DNA of 64,000 nucleotides from Chryseobacterium indologenes (GTDB taxonomy: Bacteria; Bacteroidota; Bacteroidia; Flavobacteriales; Weeksellaceae). The position numbers and the translations under genes are program-made. The DNA lies in the NCBI RefSeq assembly GCF_001295265.1, contig NZ_LJOD01000006.1:176857-240856 (forward strand). The letters run 5' to 3'. This document shows positions 61,850 to 64,000 of the stretch, in pieces. Numbering within the stretch: position 1 is the stretch's first letter; every line of letters starts with the position of its first letter. The notes under the pieces are model-generated. The model worked only from the letters and a program-made list of their open reading frames with translations, did not search any database and was not told where the DNA came from.

Positions 61850-62337
61850 TGAACTTACAAGAAATCTATATACAGGCAAAACAGATTGGGCTTTCCCACC
61901 AGTGCAATGAGAGAATGACTGCTGATCTTTCAATAAGGAATCTCTGCGAGATGTATTTTGATGGGGATGATTGGTCTATGGCGAATGACTTTCCGGAAGT
62001 TGAGGTTCTGCGAGAGTACCGGGGCAAGAGTGAAGTATTTGGAATCTTTACCGACTACATTGGAATGCCGAACAATTTGAACAAAGCGGCATTTTTCGGG
62101 AATTCGGATATAAAAATGATCTACAACGGCTTTTCAGTTTCCCAGATAGTTCTGCGGCACAATACAAAGGCTAAAATCACAGCAGCAGAAAATGCAATCG
62201 TAATAATAAATATCATTGATAATGCAGAGGTTGATATAGAGTGTATCGAAAATGCTAGGGTAGAGGTGTTTCAATATGGGGGCAAGGTAAAGAGTTCTGG
62301 CGATGTACGGATCACAAAATCATATTTCAAAAAATGA
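61849..62337 (+). CDS. Putative tail protein, unknown role
   Basis: A 162-residue protein whose first base overlaps the tape measure stop and whose last four overlap the next gene. The end is a repeated strand series (IYNGFSVSQIVLRHNTKAKITAAENAIVIINIIDNAEVDIECIENARVEVFQYG), like a short beta-helix or adhesin stem. A distal tail or tip part is likely from its place. No family is recognised. Confidence 0.6.
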   Translation: MNLQEIYIQAKQIGLSHQCNERMTADLSIRNLCEMYFDGDDWSMANDFPEVEVLREYRGKSEVFGIFTDYIGMPNNLNKAAFFGNSDIKMIYNGFSVSQIVLRHNTKAKITAAENAIVIINIIDNAEVDIECIENARVEVFQYGGKVKSSGDVRITKSYFKK

Positions 62338-63356
62338 GTGATATTAAGGTAGAATTAAACGGCATAGACTTTAAAGACTTTGATGTAAGAGTGTCAAAGT
62401 ACAGCAACCTTATTGGAGAGCTTGAAAGAAAAGATGTTGTTCAATACGATTGGGCAGAGTATCATGGAATTTCTCCAAATCTGCGTAAACCAAAGTTTAA
62501 AGAGCGAAAAATAGAACTTGAATGTTTTATCAGGGGTGAAAACTGGGAAGATTTATTTCAAAAGTTTAGAACTTTCATAATTGGTGAATTTTCAAAGCCT
62601 GGAACTCAACGTTTGCATATCATGCCTTTTGACTTTAAAACATTGGCCTATGAGGTTTTTGTAAAGGATGAAATAATACCGGAAAAAGTATTTCATGATG
62701 GTGAAATGTATGCAACATTCACCATCAAAATGATTGAACCAAACCCTATAAAGAAAATTCTTAAAACAACCCTTGATGAATTCACCCTATCATATGAGAT
62801 AGATTCTGAAACCGAGATATTCCTTGGAGACGGAACAAAGCTTATAGGCAGGGGTGATGTTAGTTTCACGAAAAGGTACTCCGAACCCTCTTACCAAGGT
62901 TCCGGAATCACCCTGATTCAAAACAGTACTATCAATGATACGTTTTATGAAGCCTACACGATTCCAGATAAAGAGAGTATATATGAATTCTCAGTAACAG
63001 CAAAATTAACGGCACCGAAAAACATAATTCTGTACGTGATAGGCAGAACGGTTTCCGGGAATTATGAAGTGGTTGCAATCAGCAAAGTTCACCAAGGAAT
63101 TGCAGGTAAGAATAGAGTTTCGGTTGTTCATGCTGTCAATTTTAGTGACTACGGGAAATTCATTTTTAAAATACTGGATGATACTGGAGCAGAAATACCA
63201 GGGATCACCTTTGAAAATCCACGAATCGAAACGGCAGAAATCCTCGGCGAGTGGCGAGATATGCTAGGTAAAGAAAAAATAATAATCATAGCAGGAAACA
63301 TAGAAGATATGAAGAATCTACAATCACCTGCTGAAACCCTTTGGGATAAAATATAA
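62334..63356 (+). CDS. Putative distal tail protein
   Basis: A 340-residue beta-rich protein. The N-terminal half (VELNGIDFKDFDVRVSKYSNLIGELERKDVVQYDWAEYHGI, then ELECFIRGENWEDLFQKFRTFIIGEFSKPGTQRLHI) resembles Dit-like tail hub proteins. A carbohydrate-module-like half (YEFSVTAKLTAPKNIILYVIGR) follows. Such a protein caps the tail tube and carries the tip. It overlaps the previous gene by four bases. Confidence 0.65.
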   Translation: MSDIKVELNGIDFKDFDVRVSKYSNLIGELERKDVVQYDWAEYHGISPNLRKPKFKERKIELECFIRGENWEDLFQKFRTFIIGEFSKPGTQRLHIMPFDFKTLAYEVFVKDEIIPEKVFHDGEMYATFTIKMIEPNPIKKILKTTLDEFTLSYEIDSETEIFLGDGTKLIGRGDVSFTKRYSEPSYQGSGITLIQNSTINDTFYEAYTIPDKESIYEFSVTAKLTAPKNIILYVIGRTVSGNYEVVAISKVHQGIAGKNRVSVVHAVNFSDYGKFIFKILDDTGAEIPGITFENPRIETAEILGEWRDMLGKEKIIIIAGNIEDMKNLQSPAETLWDKI

Positions 63357-63361
63357 CAGAA

Positions 63362-64000
63362 ATGGGAGAAATAATCGGAAATAATGATCAGGTAACAATA
63401 AGCGTAAGTGATCTTGTACCACCATCGAATCTGGCGACAATTGATAAAGATGGGAACGTCGGAAATACCTTCTCTAAAGATCAGTTCAATGAAAAATTTC
63501 AGAATAAATCTGATGACTTAGACGAAAAGATTGCAGAAATTAAAGCGCAAGTCGAGACGGACTTTCAAGGAACTTTAAAGCCAACAGATCCCGCACCAAC
63601 AGCTGACGGCTCATATAAACCGGAAGTATTGTCTGCTGATCCGGGTACTAATTATCCGAACGCCGGAAACCTGAAAGCAATGGAAGGATACGACACAAAG
63701 TTCTATAAAAAAGGGGCAGTTTGGACCAAATCTGAAGTAAAGATTCCTGGAAGTACAGCTAAACAAACATTTGACAAGACTGATAATGTAAGTCCTGCAA
63801 CAATGAAAGCTGCCGCCGATCGTTTTGACCCAGGAATAACTGTATTGAACTCATTTGTGAGTGCTCAAAAAACAGAAGAGACCGAAATAATAATGCCCTT
63901 ATCTGGTGAGACAAGCGGAGCGTATTTGTCTACTTCAGCGGCTCAGGTTCCTGAAACAGATTCAGCGAATGGAATTATAACAATGGCGGAACTGACCGGA
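63362..64000 (+). CDS. Tail-tip or tail-fibre protein, 5' part
   Basis: An ATG at 63362 opens a frame that has no stop before the window end, giving at least 213 residues. The part PTADGSYKPEVLSADPGTNYPNAG, then AMEGYDTKFYKKGAVWTK, is a glycine/tyrosine-rich motif seen in host-contact proteins of Bacteroidota phages. The start is five bases after the previous stop. The gene continues beyond the window, so the protein is truncated here. Confidence 0.7.
   Translation, partial: MGEIIGNNDQVTISVSDLVPPSNLATIDKDGNVGNTFSKDQFNEKFQNKSDDLDEKIAEIKAQVETDFQGTLKPTDPAPTADGSYKPEVLSADPGTNYPNAGNLKAMEGYDTKFYKKGAVWTKSEVKIPGSTAKQTFDKTDNVSPATMKAAADRFDPGITVLNSFVSAQKTEETEIIMPLSGETSGAYLSTSAAQVPETDSANGIITMAELTG

Noticed and set aside
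37821..64000. Integrative conjugative element
   Set aside because: No relaxase, TraG or type IV genes; terminase, portal, capsid and tape measure show a phage.

Overview
The window is chromosomal DNA of a Bacteroidota bacterium, most likely the family Weeksellaceae and close to Chryseobacterium. Markers are a TamL lipoprotein, PorQ of the type IX secretion system beside cmk, a fused CcsBA cytochrome c assembly protein, lysine 6-transaminase with an antiquitin-type dehydrogenase, and promoters of the Bacteroidetes pattern (TTG, about 19-21 bases, TAnnTTTG). The genus is inferred from gene content and order only.

Positions 1 to about 37.6 kb are host backbone. They hold a SanA-like protein (cut at the left edge), tamL, a TrmH-type methyltransferase, three small envelope proteins, cmk-porQ, pyrH-frr, two unknown exported proteins, an ftsK-lolA-like-lptF/G operon, ccsBA, an SPFH protein with an Arc-like partner, and a lysine degradation pair. 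Two drug-efflux loci follow. The first (24.9-31.2 kb) is a GbsR/MarR regulator with a complete RND pump. The second (32.5-37.4 kb) is an AraC-type regulator divergent from a TolC-HlyD-MFS pump. A GNAT-MarR pair with its own palindromic operator lies between them.

A tRNA-Ala(GGC) gene at 37.65 kb marks the left end of a siphovirus-type prophage that runs off the right edge. It starts with a tyrosine integrase. Next come a self-contained two-gene cargo unit of unknown function, a SLOG-family gene on the minus strand, an antirepressor behind a terminator-like leader hairpin, small early genes (DUF2693-like, two ASCH-like paralogues around a NinG-like gene), a 29-residue arginine-rich ORF, and a PAPS-reductase-like/ParB-like pair. 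TerS, TerL, portal, scaffold, capsid, head-tail connectors, tail tube, tail chaperone, tape measure and tail-tip genes follow. The tail chaperone has a clear -1 frameshift site (A AAT TTT, 57104-57110).

The most unusual region is a block of five small minus-strand genes (50.99-52.44 kb) inserted between portal and scaffold. Its first gene encodes an HTH protein, and the block is divided from the capsid operon by overlapping divergent promoters whose -33 TTG boxes both fall in one palindrome. A second palindrome there (TAAAGT-N3-ACTTTA) recurs 11 kb away before the SLOG gene. This suggests a prophage regulon with its switch inside the structural genes, while no CI-like repressor or replication gene is recognisable elsewhere in the part seen.
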